Source: Symsagittifera roscoffensis (lineage: Eukaryota > Xenacoelomorpha > Acoela > Convolutidae). From it: a stretch of 64,000 nt of DNA. Of this stretch, positions 45,110-56,814 are shown piece after piece (position 1 is the stretch's first letter; every line of letters begins with the position of its first letter). The stretch spans positions 39,387,797 to 39,451,796 of the forward strand of contig NC_087071.1 in the NCBI RefSeq assembly GCF_963678635.1, written 5' to 3'. The notes under the pieces were generated by a model. The model worked only from the letters and a program-made list of their open reading frames with translations, searched no databases and had not been told where the DNA came from. A program made the translations under genes and the position numbers.

Positions 45110-48100
45110 CTTGTTCTATAGAGTGTTAGTGAGCGATATTTTGTGACCACTCTCAGAGTTTGGGGGTATTGAAGCTTCGTTCCGCTGCAGAATTTCCCAG
45201 TACAATTTTTGCCGCGCTAAATGGGTGATTTTTCCCAGCCTCATTGTTAAATTGAAGTACTTTAACTTTGCAAGGTTTTCTGTTTGGTTGGCATATACTT
45301 GTAGGCTAAGATTGTTATTGAGAACGCTTTTGGAGAAACTGAACTCATTTAAATATATTTTTTTCAAGTTTCATTGTACAATAGAGCATGCATTGTAGAC
45401 AGTTTGGCAGAATGATACGAATTTTTTGCACGCCGGCGTATGGTGTTCTTGGTTTTCCATCTGCTTCTTAAGCTTCTGTATTCAGTTATGGACATTCGTA
45501 TTCCTGCTCTTTTTTCAGAATCGGCTTGCTGGCTCAGCCGGTCTAAGTCTACTATTCCCGTTTCAAGCTCAGCGTGAGAATACTGACGCTAAAAAAACTT
45601 GTTGCCGCTGATTTCAAACAGGAGTGAATCAGTGTCAGAATTTAAAAAAAGAACATTCAAAGTGTTCCTGCATAACTTCGTAATAATGAGATTGTAGTAC
45701 TTAGCCAGATCAAGGATGGCAGCCCCTCACAACTGTTGGCTTGTACCAATAAATGTTGACAAGTTTCGAGGTAACAGATACCATTTCGGCATCAATTACT
45801 TTTACGCTGCTAAATCGTTTTCTCCTTGCCAGACTCTGTAGTTTTTCTACCGTACAGACATCATCAACGATATGTCGGTTTCTTTTGGATTTGCAAAACT
45901 TTGTCAAAGCTGTTTTAACAATTTGCTTGAAAAAATCTCGGGTAAATTTGTTGGCAGCAGTTTCTCGCAGCTCTGTGTTCAAATGTACATATGAAGCAAG
46001 AAAATGTTCCTACCGAAAATGCCACACTAGGTTACTTTTACAGTTATAATGACCAGTTTTTTTTACAGTTCAAGAGTGATAAAACGCAATGTTTTTTTTT
46101 CGGGAAAAAGTTTTGAATTGTATCTGACGCAGTCCTCACATTTTCAGAAATTGTTCAATTTTGTCATCATGTCATTTTGAATATCACTGGGTCAAAATTT
46201 TGACACTACATTTTTGTTGGTGCTATTGAGTAATGTTTGGGTAATATTGGGTAATCTTTTTGTCAAATGCGCATCGTGAAGATGGTTGGGGTTGGTCATA
46301 TTTGCCATTGAACTCGAGTGAAATTATTGGTCGAGCAATTTTCTCAATGATCCTTAAATACAAATTGAAGGAGTGGAGCTGAGTAGAATCAAAATTTTGT
46401 ATCAATTTTTTTCATTAGCAAATGCAAGTCGTTTATCGAGAACACTAACAACCCCACCCCGTATCAGTTTTTCTGACATATCCAAATGTTCCCTGTTGGA
46501 GTGCAATTGAAGATCTGCCTTGCAAGTTCATAGGAATGCATCTCCTGAAGTTTTCTCACAGTAAAATATTGCGTGGAATCCTGTTTAGATCTATCAAAAC
46601 ATTCTCGTCTACACTTCTCAAACATGTATGTTAGTATCAAGGTGTCACTCATCAATTACAAGTCACTTTACTTGTCCAATACTTGGCAACCGATACGATT
46701 ATGGACTAACCATACATGTTGTTTTTTTTATCCATAATTACAGCACCCTCTTTCATTATGTTTGTCCACGTGTCCTGTGGTGGTAGACGACCTTCCCCGT
46801 ACCTTGCATGACTGTCCACATACGAATAGGGGAAGTATCCCTTCTGACGTCTTAACGCTAGTTCGTCTTCGGGTCGGGTAGTATAGTAGTTGTCGAGGTA
46901 GGTGAACTTGTCCAAGGGTAGATTCCGGGCCAGCTCTTCTAGAAAGCTGCTCATGATATTGAACTATCAACAATCCGGATATCCCTACCTAGTGGTGTAC
47001 GGTCGAATCCATACTCTCATCGTCAGGGAGATGAATTTTTCGCAATTGAGAGGAATTTTGAAAAATTAATTCTTGTGTTGCTCTCCTGTGAATTTTTCAG
47101 CTCATAGTGCAATTCATAGTTTTGGATAATGTGCACAAACACAGGCTTGATTTTTTTTGTTCGCCTCAAAACGTTGCATTTGGTGTGCACCCAACCAAGG
47201 AAAGAGCCATGACAATTATCAAAACATTTTGCTCTGCTTACGCTGATTTCTTTCTCTCAAATCCATCATCGGTCACTATCTTCAAGATTGGTGGTGCCCA
47301 TGTAGTTTGTAAATCTTTGCCTTTTAATGTAAAAATTACGTGCAAAGTTTCCAGCATTCTTAACAAAATAGACATAACGCCTGGACCTCGTTGAAGTGAA
47401 AAGAAATCCCGGGATTCGGGTTTTCCTTTTCAACTTTTACAAAACAAAACTGACCGGCTAATATTTTTCGAAAACCAGTGATCCTTAGTCGTCTGGGTCG
47501 CTACGCACGATGTGTACCTTCTCTAACAATGAGTTCAAAGTACACTGCAAAAGGGCTGTAGTCTCTTTCACCAATCTTCTTGAATCGTGCGCCGTTCATA
47601 TTTTTGTCAGGCGTAGTAACAACCGCAGGTTCCTTAGCCATGCAAACGAATTGGTCGCTCTAGTCAATCTGCTGAGAAACATCTGTAAAAACAGTTTCTG
47701 CAGAGCTGATTTCGCGATCTGAGCTTTTGTTTCGGTGTTTTACTCCCTAACTTGTTAATCACATAATGGTGCATTCTCATTTCGCTTATAAGCAGGAGAT
47801 CCACAACAAAATTCGATTGTTGCCTCGACACTCTCAATTTCTTTAGATTTTTCTCGTTATGCCTCAGAAAAATGGAATTTTTTTCTTGTTGCTTATTGCG
47901 TGCTTTTTTTCAACGAATGTGGAACTAACTAGTTTTCTTGAATGCTTGCTTTTTACGCTGGACTATTAGAAAAAAGAGATTTCGATATAACCATAAGAAA
48001 CGTTGTTTTTTGATTACTGGAAAGAAGATATTCACTTGCATTTCAGTGAGAACTTCGAAGTGTGGAATAGCTGGTGTGGCTATAGGGTAGATATAGTCGT

Positions 48101-48960
48101 CACCTATTGGATCGTGAATTCTTCAGTTTCTTTGCATTCTCGAGTGTTTTCTTTTTGTGAAAGAGTGATGGGATGTTGTTTTTTCGCTGGTAGTCGGCAA
48201 CGAAGCATTAGGCGAAACATTTTCTGTGTTCATATTTTTTAAGGTTCAGGAACAAAGGGCGATGTTTCTGCATATGAGTTGGTAGATACAAGTAGTATGC
48301 AGCTCTAATTTGTTGCAATCAGAGCTCAGCTCTACGCGTAGGATGCACTTCTGATGGGCTGCAATAAGAGCTACATCTCTAACCGCATCGGAGACAACTA
48401 GGATGCAGTTCTAACTTTTCAAGAATTGTTTTGTTGATTCATCGAACTCTTTCTCCACTGCCGAGAGATGTGTACTGATGCACTGCTGATGAAATTTGAT
48501 CCAGTGAACCATTTAATGATCCTTTCCTGTATGACCACAGCTATCATCTTGCAGTTTGCAATAATCGTTGTTACCTCTGCGCTGTCTGCCATTTTTTATT
48601 TCTCCAGCGTTACTTCTACCAAAAATAGAGCTTTTTGGGGATCATAAAAAAGTTATGATTAAAAAATTTTTCATTTTTGTCTCGCTTTTTCACAAAACAT
48701 GCCTGCAATCTTTTTCGTTTCTCAAGGGTACTGTATCGTACACTTTCACGTTCCCATTGAAAGTTGTCTCAATAGGTTGCATGTACAAGATGAGTGCTCG
48801 GTCCACATCCCATGCCGGCAAAGTGTGCTCTTTTTGTATATGATCGGAATACGATAAATCTTTTTTAAATACATTCAGATCGTGAAGAAAAATTCTTCTC
48901 TGTTTTCCCCATATGACTCGTTAAAATTTGTCTTCCAATTCTCAATGTCTACAAATATGC
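45110..48960 (-). pseudogene. Protein-primed family-B DNA polymerase remnant, lineage 2
   Basis: Minus-strand frames, from high to low coordinates. HFEVLTEMQVNIFFPV lies near 48,130-48,085 and VVDLLLISEMRMHHYVINKL near 47,810-47,750. A Cys-rich stretch CRNCFYRCFSAD (47,705-47,665) precedes FVCMAKEPAVVTTP. Then come an Exo-I-like SPFAVYFELI, the open frame 46,954-46,706 (FLEELARNLPLDKFTYL, KGYFPYSYVDS, LPPQDTW), and 46,655-46,464 (DTLILTYMFEKCRRECF). The frame 45,982-45,710 (VIDAEMVSVTSKLVNIYWYK) is followed by ILDLAKYY. The palm catalytic motif is intact as NSDTDSLLFEI near 45,645-45,610. This order is that of Polinton-like or virus-derived pPolB proteins with an N-terminal zinc-finger region. 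Multiple frameshifts and stops make it inactive. The parts above 48,250 and below 45,440 are assigned only by composition and position. Confidence 0.8.
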
Positions 48961-49680
48961 TAACACGGCAAATTTTGTGAACAGCCGTTAGATGTTTCTT
49001 GAGGCTCCGCTTGTCGCTGAGTGTTTTTTTTTTGACAGAGATTACAATTTCTGAGTTCCCTAGACATGACGAAATTGTTTTTTTTTCTTGAGAAAACTGG
49101 AATTTCGTAAGAGAATTGTTGCTATGTTTAAATCAAGAACTGCTTAAGCTGAGAGTTCAAACTTGTAAAGTGAAGTTTTAGGGTTGGAAAGTTGACAGTT
49201 CATTTCAATCTGATCAAAGATCAAATGATTTAAGGTTATTGACTAACTGTTTTTTATCCTTCTTTTTGTTGAATTAGTCATTACCTTTGTAGAATGTTCA
49301 CCACATTCGATAGCTTATATTTTATTCAGCTCCTTTAGGTGGCATTTAAGCCATGCCTTGTTTCAACCTAAACTTGAGACTGGTTGAGACTGATTGGCTG
49401 AAAGGGTCTAACAAGAGCTCAGGTAGCAAAAAGTTTGAGATTTAAAGTATCACCACACCCATCATAGCCATCACCACCACCGCCTACAACACTACCTCCA
49501 CCAACACCAAAACCATGAAGTGTTGGAGGAAACTGTACATAAGGGAGACTGAAATTGGATAAAAGTATATAGATTCTTCTATTTAAAATTTTCGGATGTT
49601 GATTGTATGTATGTATGTAGATTTAGACGACTGTTTGTTTGCATGATTGTAGTCGATGATTTTATGGTCCTCCAAAATAT
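48961..49680. other. No gene; simple repeats
   Basis: Contains CACCAC-rich sequence (49,450-49,520) and a (GTAT)n run at 49,605-49,619; nothing else recognisable. Confidence 0.5.
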
Positions 49681-49682
49681 AA

Positions 49683-49770
49683 AGGCACGGCCGTTTGGTT
49701 TAGCGGGCACTAGCTAGCCCGGTGTTGCTCGTCGCTAAACTCCTCGGGAACGCCTCCCGCTCGGTAAAAT
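49683..49770 (+). repeat. GC-rich tRNA-like (SINE-type) island
   Basis: An ~85 bp island of about 60% GC in very AT-rich surroundings. GGCACGGCCGTTTGGTTTAG followed by CGGGCACTAGC fits a pol III A box (TGGTTTAGCGG). The inverted GTTTAGCG...CGCTAAAC pair can form a stem, and a weak B-box-like GGGAACGCCTCCC lies at the expected distance. I cannot fold it into a complete tRNA cloverleaf, so a tRNA-derived SINE head is the better guess. Confidence 0.35.
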
Positions 49771-50419
49771 CAAGTGAAAATTTTATCAATGTGAGAATTT
49801 CTACAGAAAACACTGTATTGGAAAATTTTATCAATGAAAAAATTTCTACAGAAAAGTTTATCAAATCTTGATTCAAGTTTTAGTATAAGAGCAATTGAGA
49901 GCTTCGAAGACTTCTGTTTTGAGTAAAAAGGAGTAAGAGCATGATCTGGAAAACGCTAATTTTTCAATCCAGAAACGTAGATGCTTAAAAAGTTTTTTTT
50001 TCCTATAAAAAAATTGAATTTCGTCTCCGTAACTGTTGAATCCGCCATCAATCAGTTTTCTTTGACCTCTTGAGTACGCTAAAAAACCCGTTTCAATTTT
50101 CAAAAAATATATATATTTTTCATATTTTTTATTTCTTTTTAACCAAAAATTGTTAATTATGACACTTGTTTACAATGATACATAAATGCCTAATGGTGGC
50201 TCAAAACACTCTTCAGGACTTTAGCCTAAGAGTCCTGGCTAACCCCACCAGGCAAGGAGTACAATGAGCGAGAGCGGAGAGGGTTTGAAAAGCCAAAGTA
50301 TCCTTGGATATCCGGATGGAAAAGTACGGGCCTTCCATATTTAGTTTTTCTTTAAAAATGGAAATTATCTTTATCCTGAAGGGATAATGATTATGAGGTC
50401 GACAGTGAACAAAAAATTT
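49771..50419. other. No gene; small GC-rich patch
   Basis: A ~40 bp direct repeat (GAAAATTTTATCAATG-GA-AATTTCTACAGAAAA) at 49,777-49,860, and a GC-richer patch at 50,210-50,340 containing CAGGACTTTAGCCTAAGAGTCCTG, a perfect-ended hairpin. No coding support. Confidence 0.4.
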
Positions 50420-50448
50420 CTCTCGCTCGCTCGCTCTCTCTCTCTCGA
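50420..50448. repeat. (TC)/(GCTC) microsatellite
   Basis: CTCGCTCGCTCG followed by CTCTCTCTCTCTCG, then a partly complementary CGAACGAGC. Confidence 0.85.
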
Positions 50449-50650
50449 ACGAGCAAAAAAAATGATATCATTGCTTCCGAAGTTATGGAATTTTTCAAAG
50501 AGAAAGTAAAATCAAAACATTTTACTTCGGTTTCTAAGCGAATGAAGCTTTTCATAAAAATAACAAAATCAATCCATTATATGTCTTGCCGATTTTTCCA
50601 ATGAAAAACTGCTGCTGAACTACTTGAGACATACTAAAGATATTCAATCA

Positions 50651-50672
50651 TTTTTTTTTTTTTTTTTTTTTT
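50651..50672. repeat. Poly-T run
   Basis: 22 consecutive T bases. Confidence 0.95.
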
Positions 50673-53600
50673 CATTTTAGTTTTCAATTTTGTTTTAAAA
50701 ATTACAAAGCTTTTTTCAATTCAAAGAAAAAACCAGGAAAAAAATCAATAAAAAATTAAACCACTAAGACTGTGAAAACTATTTCAAAATAAATCGAAAA
50801 ACTTTAAACTGTTAAAATTTAGATGGAAACAAAATTCTTCGATTAAAAACTAGCAGATTGCTTTTAAAAATTACTCCTGTCTGTTCTAGTTTTTTAAAAA
50901 TATTATTACACTTGTTGCGGGCTGATCAAAAAGGGTGTCGGCTGTTTGTTAGAGATATTTCACGAAAAAGTGTCTGCTCTTAATTAGCCGCCTGTTGTTT
51001 TAGTTAGTCTTCACGCAATTAAATTATAGCTAGCTTTTTGCAACAAACAGAAAAGAACATACTTTTTCTATTTTTTCCGACCATTTTTTCCACTTAAATT
51101 TGCAGCAAAAATGAGAAGGACCCTAGTGATTTGAATTTTCTGATTAGTCATTAGAAAAAAACTCATTAAGGAAGGAAATTAGGATTTGCTTTTTTTTTCA
51201 CAGATTATGATGAAGAAATTATCAAAAGGATTTTTCAATCAAATATTTCGATGAATTTGATTATTTGACTCCGATTGCTTATACCAATAGTAGACCGCTA
51301 AAAAAATTTGCTAATCAAAAACTTTTTTTTTCAGTTTTTGTGCCTTAAATCTTTTTTGTTTGTTTCATTAAAGAAACGCTAGTCATGAAATTTCCCTGCT
51401 TTTATGTTGTTGATAAAATTATTTTTCATTAACCAAAGCTGATTAACCTCCGTCCCAAATTAACCAAAATTGCAATCTTTCAACCCGCATAATTTTTGAA
51501 AATCAATCACAGGTGATATTCTTTTTCAAAATTCAGCTCATTTTTCAGCGTATTAATTTTAATTGTTGTTGTGACTATGTAATGGATTGGGCTTGGTTGA
51601 TTGGTCATTTGTATAAGTTTTTGAAATGTGCGTCTTTTCTATTATCTGAGTTTTTTGTGTGCATAGAATGAGGGAAGATTTTTTGATGTTTTTCTTGTGA
51701 TCTCTTTCCAAAGTTGTTTTTTTTTTGTAAAAATGTTGATTGCTCTAATGCCTTTTTGTTTTGCTTGGTCAAATTTTAACCATGATTCTTTTAACTGAAG
51801 TGGTGTTTTTGAATTTATATACTTTCAGCGAAAATGATAGAAAAGACTATGACCAATGTGAAGCAAACAATACAATATGATGAATTGTTGCTTTGCTTAA
51901 ACAACTTGTAGGTCGGTGAACAGATAAACAATTTTCACGAGGTGTTACCTTCAAGAGTTAGGTTTTTGGAGGTTTTTTTTGAGAAAACTGGTTAAAATGA
52001 GAGAATGTTGGGCATTCGTGGCTACAAACACTAGAAATTGGTCAGTCATCAATTTGGTTCACCAATTATTGGTTGGAGAACAGATATACCTAGTTTTTTA
52101 TACTGTGAAATACTGTCGAGAACTAGGTTTGAGAGAACAAAACTAACAAGACTGCTCGTATTTGGGTAAAACCATGAATGATCCGACTGCCTTTAAGGTC
52201 TATGGAGCAGGAAAAAATAAATGTAATAAAACAAGATGATTTTTTTAAATATAGGATTTTTAAAAAAAATCATTCCCCCACACGCCAGATAAAGTATAAA
52301 GTGATAGTGACAAATCATATAGGGCAATTAGGCTTCCTTCAGCCAATTTGGAACGATGTTTATGACGGAATAAATCTCAACTTACCCGTTAATAGCGCGA
52401 AATATATCGCGCGTTAGTTGTCCCGATTTGGCCATTTGGCAAATCTTTTAACCCCCTCAATTTGACATAAAAAGATCACAGCTGAAATAATTTTTCATAT
52501 TTAAGCTCAAGACAACCCTGATTTTTGATCGATATACAAAAAGTTTCGTCAAAATGGCTAGTTAAAATGTCGAAACTTGTCCAAAGAAAAAAGTTACCTC
52601 GAGCTCAAACATTTCATTACTTTCAGTACGAAAACCGGATCAATAACGTTCCTAATACTTAACAAAGATCTAAGAAATAAAAATATAACCGGACTGCTTG
52701 TATCAGAGCAGACCATGATTTTTCAGCCCTATGTGAACAAACTCCCCCTGGTAAGAACAAGTCAACAGTATCGACAGCAAACTTTTTAAAGAATACTGCG
52801 TTAAAACATTTTCTTCTTTCGTCCAATACAATTTCAAATCCAGGTAAACTTATTTCAAAATCAAATGAAGCACAATCCCTAGTGTAATTAAGATATAACA
52901 AATACCCAAAGAATTAAATTGAAAAACACTGCTTTTATCAGAGTAAAGGTCGTAATGATCGAATACTTAATTTTCCGACTTTCGAAAAAAAGAAAATTTT
53001 TCGAGTTGTTTAAAAAAGTAGTTGTTTTTAACGAACACAATTTAATTTCTATTGAGGATATTGACTCCCTGATTAAAAGTGTAACAAGATACTTCACCTC
53101 CGACCGTTTTCTGCAAAGTTTAGGAAGGTTGAAAAAAAATCCAATATGGCCATGCTCTGGATTAATTGATTCGCACTTTGATAATTTCATCCATAAAACT
53201 GAAAATATAACACATATTTTTATGCGTAACAAATTATCTCGCACAAAAAAATTGTTCAAATTGATTTGAGCGTACGATTTGTGCGTAATTTTGTACAACT
53301 ATTGTTTTCACACTAAATCTTCGATTTTGTCAAAAAAATTTACGTTTTCTGGTATTTTTAACTAAACACTAAAATGCAGTTGGACCATTCAGGGCTTTGG
53401 CCTGATATCCGAGAAGTCTTCTCTCAACTTTAGTTTACTGCTTTCGCTTCAATATGGCGAAATGTATTGCGCGTCAACCAATTTCTACATCAAAACAGAC
53501 CTTCTGGTCAAATAACGCCCTCTTAATCTTCACACTGGACTGACATTTGAAGCAAAATTTTTGTATTTTGTCTGATTTTGAATCTGAAAAATTTTTTAAG

Positions 53601-55020
53601 ACAACTATTTTCTCTGAACAACAATTGCAACTTTTATCTTTCAATTCTTGTGGTTTAAAACTTGCTTGTTTGTTATATTCATAAAAACACTTGTCGTACA
53701 ATTTCCCTGCTATTTACTTTTTGATAACTTATTTTTTCATTAACCAAAACATATTTTATCATGACACATTATGGTTTAAAATTAATCAAAATAGTTGATG
53801 AGAGAGTTTTGAAAAAAGTAGGACTCTGGAACCAGTTCAAAACAAGTATTTATTAGGTCCTATTATATTCTTGATAACACTCTCTGTAAAATAATTAAAT
53901 AATAAAGGGTAGAAAAAGATCTAGACTTTCCCTTTTAGTGTTTTCAGGTATCCGCATTGAACTGACTGAACCTAAAATTTTTCTAAGGGTTCAAATTTGC
54001 TTTCAAAACAAATTTATCAGCCTCGTCGAGTTTTCTCAGGTCGAAAAAAAACTCGGTTTCAACTGGTTGAAATTGATTTCGAATACCACCATAGGTTTCG
54101 TTAATGAGAAGATCTGGCCTGAAGTCAGCCAGTTGATGGCGCCTAAAAGCAGATTACTGTCGTATTCTACATTGTGAATCAGTGCAGCATTGTGCTTCTG
54201 AGCGCTGTTGCTTGGCTGATTTCTGACCCAGTTATCTCAAATATAATTCCGATGGTGGCCGAAAGAAACTATTTTTTGCATTCTCAAAAATCATATCTTT
54301 AAAAGTTAGTTACGTCTGTGTTGAATATTCTCTGTTCTCCCGCACGTGTAAATCTTTGTTTTCTTATACGAAATTAAAGTATGCTGATGACAGAACTTGT
54401 GTGTTCTCGCTAGAATTCATAGCGAGAGAAACCATGGTGGACACAAAAGAATTTTCCGGTGAACGAAAAACAGTGAAGGAAAAGTCGAAAACTGAAGGAT
54501 CGAAACAAACTTCACAAGTTGTTCAGACATTTTTTTAAAAAATTCATCAAGGTTTTCATTTTGCGTATTTTATGACATTGAAATCTGCTTGTAAAAACCG
54601 AACTTTATTGCAGTTTTTCTATTAATTTTGACTTGTAATTTCCGATAGTTACGGTTAATTTACTTATGAGATGAAACGTCAACCAGCCAGCTGCCCAAAA
54701 CAAATCTACCTCAGAACCGAAACGAGGCAGAAATATTGTGGATGATCTTAATGCGATGACAGAATTGGAGTATATTACTTTGAGAATGTGTCTCATCAGA
54801 AAAACAGGTTTTTTGGCGTTTGAAACAACTCCCCCCTAATGCTTTTGGCTCATCTAGGAGTAGGCTTAGGAAATTGCCGCTCTCTCAAGAATTGAGGAGA
54901 TCCGCCTGCAGAAAATGAAGAGTCTGAGGTTCCAACCACTAAAACTCTCTAATTTTTCTCAGTTTTTCTTCTCTGTTCAGAGATTGCACGTCTTGTGATA
55001 TAGACTCAAAGGTTCATTTG
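50673..55020. other. Mostly non-coding, no supported gene
   Basis: AT-rich. A GCGCGAAATATATCGCGC palindrome lies at 52,396-52,413, and a related GGCGAAATGTATTGCGCG at 53,456-53,473; these could bound a ~1.08 kb element. Overlapping frames at 52,888-53,298 lie on both strands and neither is recognised. A Lys-rich frame at 54,410-54,520 preceded by CTCGCTAG could be an exon, but no partner was found. Confidence 0.4.
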
Positions 55021-55028
55021 AGTTTTCA

Positions 55029-55262
55029 AAAAACGCTTGTCATACAATTTCCATATATGAAAAAATGCTTGTCGTTTAATTTCCATTTATGAAAATCGCT
55101 TCTCTTACAATTTCTATATAAGAAAAAATGTTTATTTTTCAAAATCCATATATGAAAAAAGCTTTTTCTAGAGTTTTATTGTAGTTTTCTGATTCTATGT
55201 GATTGTAGGAAATTGTAGCATAAGCATTTTTTCATAACTGGAAAATGTAAGACAAGCGTTTT
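55029..55262. repeat. Minisatellite, inverted orientation relative to 58.4 kb
   Basis: About four degenerate ~36 bp units of AAATGCTTGTC-TACAATTTCCATATATGAA (55,029-55,165), then one unit in the opposite orientation (AAGCATTTTTTCATAACTGG, 55,220-55,262). The unit is the reverse complement of that at 58,461-58,606. Confidence 0.7.
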
Positions 55263-55675
55263 TGTTGATCTCGAACTGTGGTCACTGAACATGTGGTTGG
55301 CAAATTTGGTACTTTCGTTTTGGACATCAGATGTAATCGATTTACCATGCTTTGTAGAACACAAACGAAAATCGTCATGTTGGTTAAGATTTTGAATATT
55401 TTCTTTCACACTTGTAATAAACTACTGTTGTTATAAGAATGTTGTGTCATTTATACACGTGTTTTTAGCACAAAACATCTAGTTTGAAAAGTTGATTTGA
55501 AATTAGTTTTCTTATATATTTACAGCGTTTATTTACTTTATATATTTACTGTGTACCTGGCAACTGAAACCAGAAAATCAACCTGAATCAATCGATTAGT
55601 AAAAACCGTTTGCGTGTTTTTTAGTTACCTTTTTTAGTTTGGTATTTTTTTAGTTTTTTTAGTTAATATATTCAG

Positions 55676-55797
55676 TAGGATTTGCTATAAAATATGGAGT
55701 GCCGGAGAACTCACTTGAGAGTCAGGAGATGCAGATTCTAAGCAGGACCTCCGTATTCCATTATTACCAAGCAAGTACACGTGCATCAATAACTCAG
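55676..55797 (+). CDS. Exon of an unrecognised host gene (first of three seen)
   Basis: A 122-nt exon candidate. The acceptor follows a T-rich tract ending TATTCAG (55,675) and the donor is ACTCAG then GTACTC. The frame (2 nt, then 40 codons) reads GFAIKYGVPENSLESQEMQ, then ILSRTSVFHYYQASTRASITQ. It is protein-like, without low complexity, and higher in GC than the flanks. I do not recognise the family. The 3' phase 0 does not match the next exon (which needs phase 1). An alternative weaker donor (ACAC then GTGCAT, 55,780) gives phase 1, or a small exon is missing between them. Confidence 0.6.
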
Positions 55798-56116
55798 GTA
55801 CTCAATTTGAAGTATGATCCCGTTAAAAACCTCGTTCAGAAGTATGGCCCCGTAAATCTACAACTGGTCCCATATAAATTTCAGACATAAAAGATTTTAC
55901 AGGTAGTTTCTAAGTTTTGCCAGAAAATGAATTTTTTTGATAAATCCAGTTTCAAGAAAACGTTAGTGGCAAATCTAACGAACAATTGATAACAAGTTTT
56001 CTTTGTACTTTCATCCACTTGAAGTACTTCAAGTTTAATTCAAAAAAGGAGGGACCATCAATAATAAGATTTAGTAGCTAGATATTCCAGTTTTTCCGAT
56101 TCGCCAGCGGGGCAAT

Positions 56117-56540
56117 CAGAAGCGGATTTAGAAGGGGGGAAGGGGCGGACGCCCTACCTTCAGGGACTCGACCCCTGCCGACTCAAAAGCCCCACTTTGT
56201 ACTTTTTTTCAGATATCCATTTTTGGCTGACTGACATTAAATTTTTTCTAAAGGCGCCTTCGGCGTCAATTTATTCTAATTTTAAAGGGGGAACGCGCGC
56301 CGAAACAACGCGGTTTTTTGGTCGAAATTTTTCCCAAAAGGGCCTAAAAACGTCTTTTTTGGCTTTTTTTTAAATTCGCATGCGGCGCAAAAATATTGGT
56401 CAAAATAGTGTCTTTATAGTGGTTGGGGAGTGTTCAGAAAATCTATTTGGTCGACCTAAAAAAAGGTCGACAAAACTTTCATTTTTTTTTCTGAAAATCC
56501 AAAACCCCCCCTCCCTGAGAAATTCCTAGTTTCGCGCCTG
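56117..56540 (+). mobile_element. Complete hAT-type MITE with 8-bp target duplication
   Basis: Left end CAGAAGCGGATTTAGAAGGG; right end, read inward on the minus strand, CAGGCGCGAAACTAGG. The flanks are GGGGCAAT at 56,109-56,116 and GGGGCAAT at 56,542-56,549 (one extra A between element and right copy), an 8 bp duplication as made by hAT transposases. The internal order (AAAAGCCCC, AGGCGCCTTCGGCG, GAACGCGCGCCGAAACAACG, TGCGGCGC, GGTCGACC, CCCCCCCTCCCTGAG) is shared with partial copies at 29,118 and 5,925. It is non-coding. Its right end lies about 30 bp before the acceptor of the exon at 56,572. Confidence 0.88.
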
Positions 56541-56571
56541 AGGGGCAATAATCACCTTATGTTTTAATCAG

Positions 56572-56697
56572 GCGTGATAGTGATGACAACTGATCGTGTC
56601 TTGATGAGTGAAAGCAGTTCTGTTAAAATGGTTCTGGAGATTGACATTGATTTGAGTGAATACGGCGAAGCAAATGTCAAGTCAACAGACAAACAAG
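56572..56697 (+). CDS. Exon of the unrecognised host gene (second)
   Basis: A 126-nt exon between TTTTAATCAG and a donor CAAG then GTGAAT. The frame reads VIVMTTDRVLMSESSSVKM, then VLEIDIDLSEYGEANVKST and DKQ. Strand-like hydrophobic/polar alternation suggests a folded beta-rich segment. Phase 1 at the 3' end fits the 2-nt start of the exon at 57,790. The upstream intron holds a hAT MITE ending about 30 bp away, leaving little room for branch point and pyrimidine tract outside the element. Function is unknown. Confidence 0.65.
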
Positions 56698-56814
56698 GTG
56701 AATCAATATTGTCTTGCTGCCTTCCACCGTTTTTTTATTCCTTTTATTTAAACATTATATTCATTAAAATGTTAAATCTATGTGAAACTGGTTTATCTGG
56801 ACTTCATTTAGGGC

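Noticed and set aside
49450..49520. CACCAC-rich stretch as a His/Thr-rich coding exon
   Set aside because: Low-complexity triplet sequence without splice borders or continuation of a frame.
52888..53298. Overlapping 136- and 116-codon frames on opposite strands
   Set aside because: Mirror-image open frames in AT-rich DNA are common. No motif, signal or splice border supports either strand.
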